From: Clostridia bacterium
Lineage (GTDB): Bacteria; Bacillota; Clostridia; Oscillospirales; Acutalibacteraceae
Length of the DNA: 45,993 bases
Assembly (NCBI GenBank): GCA_024404195.1
Contig: JAKSQJ010000004.1
Location: 1 to 45,993, forward strand
Reading direction: 5' to 3'
This document shows, one piece after another, positions 45,158-45,993 of the stretch. The number at the start of each line of letters is the position of its first letter. Position 1 is the stretch's first letter. The position numbers were made by a program, and so were the translations under genes. The notes under the pieces were generated by a model. The model made no database searches. It saw only the letters and a program-made list of their open reading frames with translations, and was not told the origin of the DNA.

Positions 45158-45993
45158 ATGAACGAATATTATCCCGAGGGTTTTTGCAAGGACAGGTGTT
45201 TTTGCGGCAGTAAGCTTAACTGTTTATCATTGCTTACAAGGGCAAAAGAAGAAAAACAGATTTTACAAGCAAATGTGATTATGTGCGATAATGCCCATAA
45301 TTTGACGGTGGATTTAGGCGGAATAAAGGGCATTATTCCGAGAGATGAGGGCGCTATCGGTATAAAGGAAGGATATACGAAGGATATAGCCCTGATATCT
45401 CGTGTAGGCAGAAGGGTATGCTTTACCGTGACCGATATTTGTAACGCCGATGACGGAAGATTTTATGCCCTGCTTTCAAGAAAAGAAGCGCAGGAAATCT
45501 GCATTGAAAATAAGATTAAAAATTTAAGCATCGGCGATATAATTGACGCAAGGGTTACCCATCTTGAAAGCTTCGGTGCCTTTTGCGATATAGGTTGCGG
45601 AAATATAGCCCTACTTCCTATAGATTTAATTTCCGTATCAAGAATATCTCACCCTGCCGACCGCCTTTTTGCAGGTCAGAATATAAGGGCGATAATAAGT
45701 AAAATTGATGAAAACGGCAGGATAACATTAAGCCATAAGGAGCTTTTAGGCACTTGGGAAGAAAATGCCCGAAATTTTCAGGTCGGCGATACCGTAACGG
45801 GTATTGTGAGAAGCGTTGAAGATTACGGCGTATTTGTTGAACTTGCTCCGAATCTTGCCGGACTTGCGGAGCCGAAGGATGATATTAAGGTTGGGGATTT
45901 TGTTGGGGTTTACATAAAAAATATTATTCCCGAAAAAATGAAGGTAAAACTTATTATCATTGATACCTTTGAGGGAACAAAAAGAAACGAAAT
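45158..45993 (+). CDS. S1 RNA-binding domain protein, cut at the right edge
   Basis: The frame is open from the ATG at 45158 to the end of the window (278 complete codons), so the C terminus is missing. Three S1-like (OB-fold) units are visible: residues about 35-105, beginning ILQANVIMCDN; about 128-200, with GDIIDARVTHLESFGAFCDIG; and about 208-265, with GDTVTGIVRSVEDYGVFVEL. The first 25 residues contain four cysteines (10, 14, 16 and 22). The last two units are canonical S1 and suggest RNA or ribosome binding. AAGGAAGG at 45141-45148 supports the start. Confidence 0.88.
   Translation, partial: MNEYYPEGFCKDRCFCGSKLNCLSLLTRAKEEKQILQANVIMCDNAHNLTVDLGGIKGIIPRDEGAIGIKEGYTKDIALISRVGRRVCFTVTDICNADDGRFYALLSRKEAQEICIENKIKNLSIGDIIDARVTHLESFGAFCDIGCGNIALLPIDLISVSRISHPADRLFAGQNIRAIISKIDENGRITLSHKELLGTWEENARNFQVGDTVTGIVRSVEDYGVFVELAPNLAGLAEPKDDIKVGDFVGVYIKNIIPEKMKVKLIIIDTFEGTKRNE

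Overview
The window is an AT-rich, densely packed chromosomal segment from an anaerobic Firmicute. A gut-type clostridium of the Oscillospiraceae/Ruminococcaceae kind is my inference. The support is a six-subunit Rnf complex in the CDGEAB order, sigma-A type promoters with 17-bp spacers, strong AGGAGG ribosome binding sites, many TTG/GTG starts, ECF vitamin transport, glycan-degrading enzymes and a cohesin-like domain. I found no phage genes, transposases, CRISPR arrays, tRNAs or rRNAs.

Layout from left to right. (1) 1-1600: a repeat-like intergenic edge and a small XRE regulator, divergent from a DUF2752 membrane protein and a second small membrane protein. (2) 1636-5715: a lipoprotein; a cobalamin riboswitch with a terminator-type expression platform controlling a DUF4430 lipoprotein and an ECF S component (probable B12 uptake); and an Na+-coupled NSS-family symporter. 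(3) 5723-8716, minus strand: a GntR (YtrA-type) regulator, ABC ATPase and ABC permease operon with a visible promoter and palindromic operator. (4) 8801-13321: an oligosaccharide-type ABC importer (binding protein and two permeases, no ATPase) with a GH77 4-alpha-glucanotransferase. (5) 13359-18402: the rnfCDGEAB operon. (6) 18417-24254, minus strand: a housekeeping operon DUF951-prfA-sua5-coaE-M18 aminopeptidase that ends in an orphan oligopeptide-type binding lipoprotein. (7) 24262-27756: a Mre11/Rad50-like pair of the YhaO/YhaN type, divergent from region 6. (8) 27821-36182: a glycan-use operon of metallophosphoesterase, sugar isomerase/epimerase-like TIM barrel, GH3, GH2 beta-galactosidase and MFS transporter. 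(9) 36271-41177: a Gld-like ABC exporter (ATPase, permease and two large membrane-anchored auxiliary proteins). (10) 41196-43290, minus strand: a class V aminotransferase and a DeoR regulator, each with its own promoter. (11) 43352-45092: a sugar-nucleotidyltransferase followed by a membrane-anchored cohesin-like protein. (12) 45158-end: an S1-domain protein cut by the window edge.

How the parts fit: imported maltodextrin-like sugars are rearranged by the glucanotransferase, beta-linked glycans are cut by the GH3/GH2 pair, and fermentation electrons pass through Rnf to build an Na+ or H+ gradient. An Na+-coupled symporter such as the NSS protein could use that gradient. The least familiar parts are the mirrored -35 motif between the XRE and DUF2752 genes, the cysteine-rich tails on RnfE and the S1 protein, the start of the DUF951 gene, and the anchored cohesin-like protein. 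I see several under-described arrangements but no single system that I can call unprecedented. Coordinates and starts were read by eye; no search was run.
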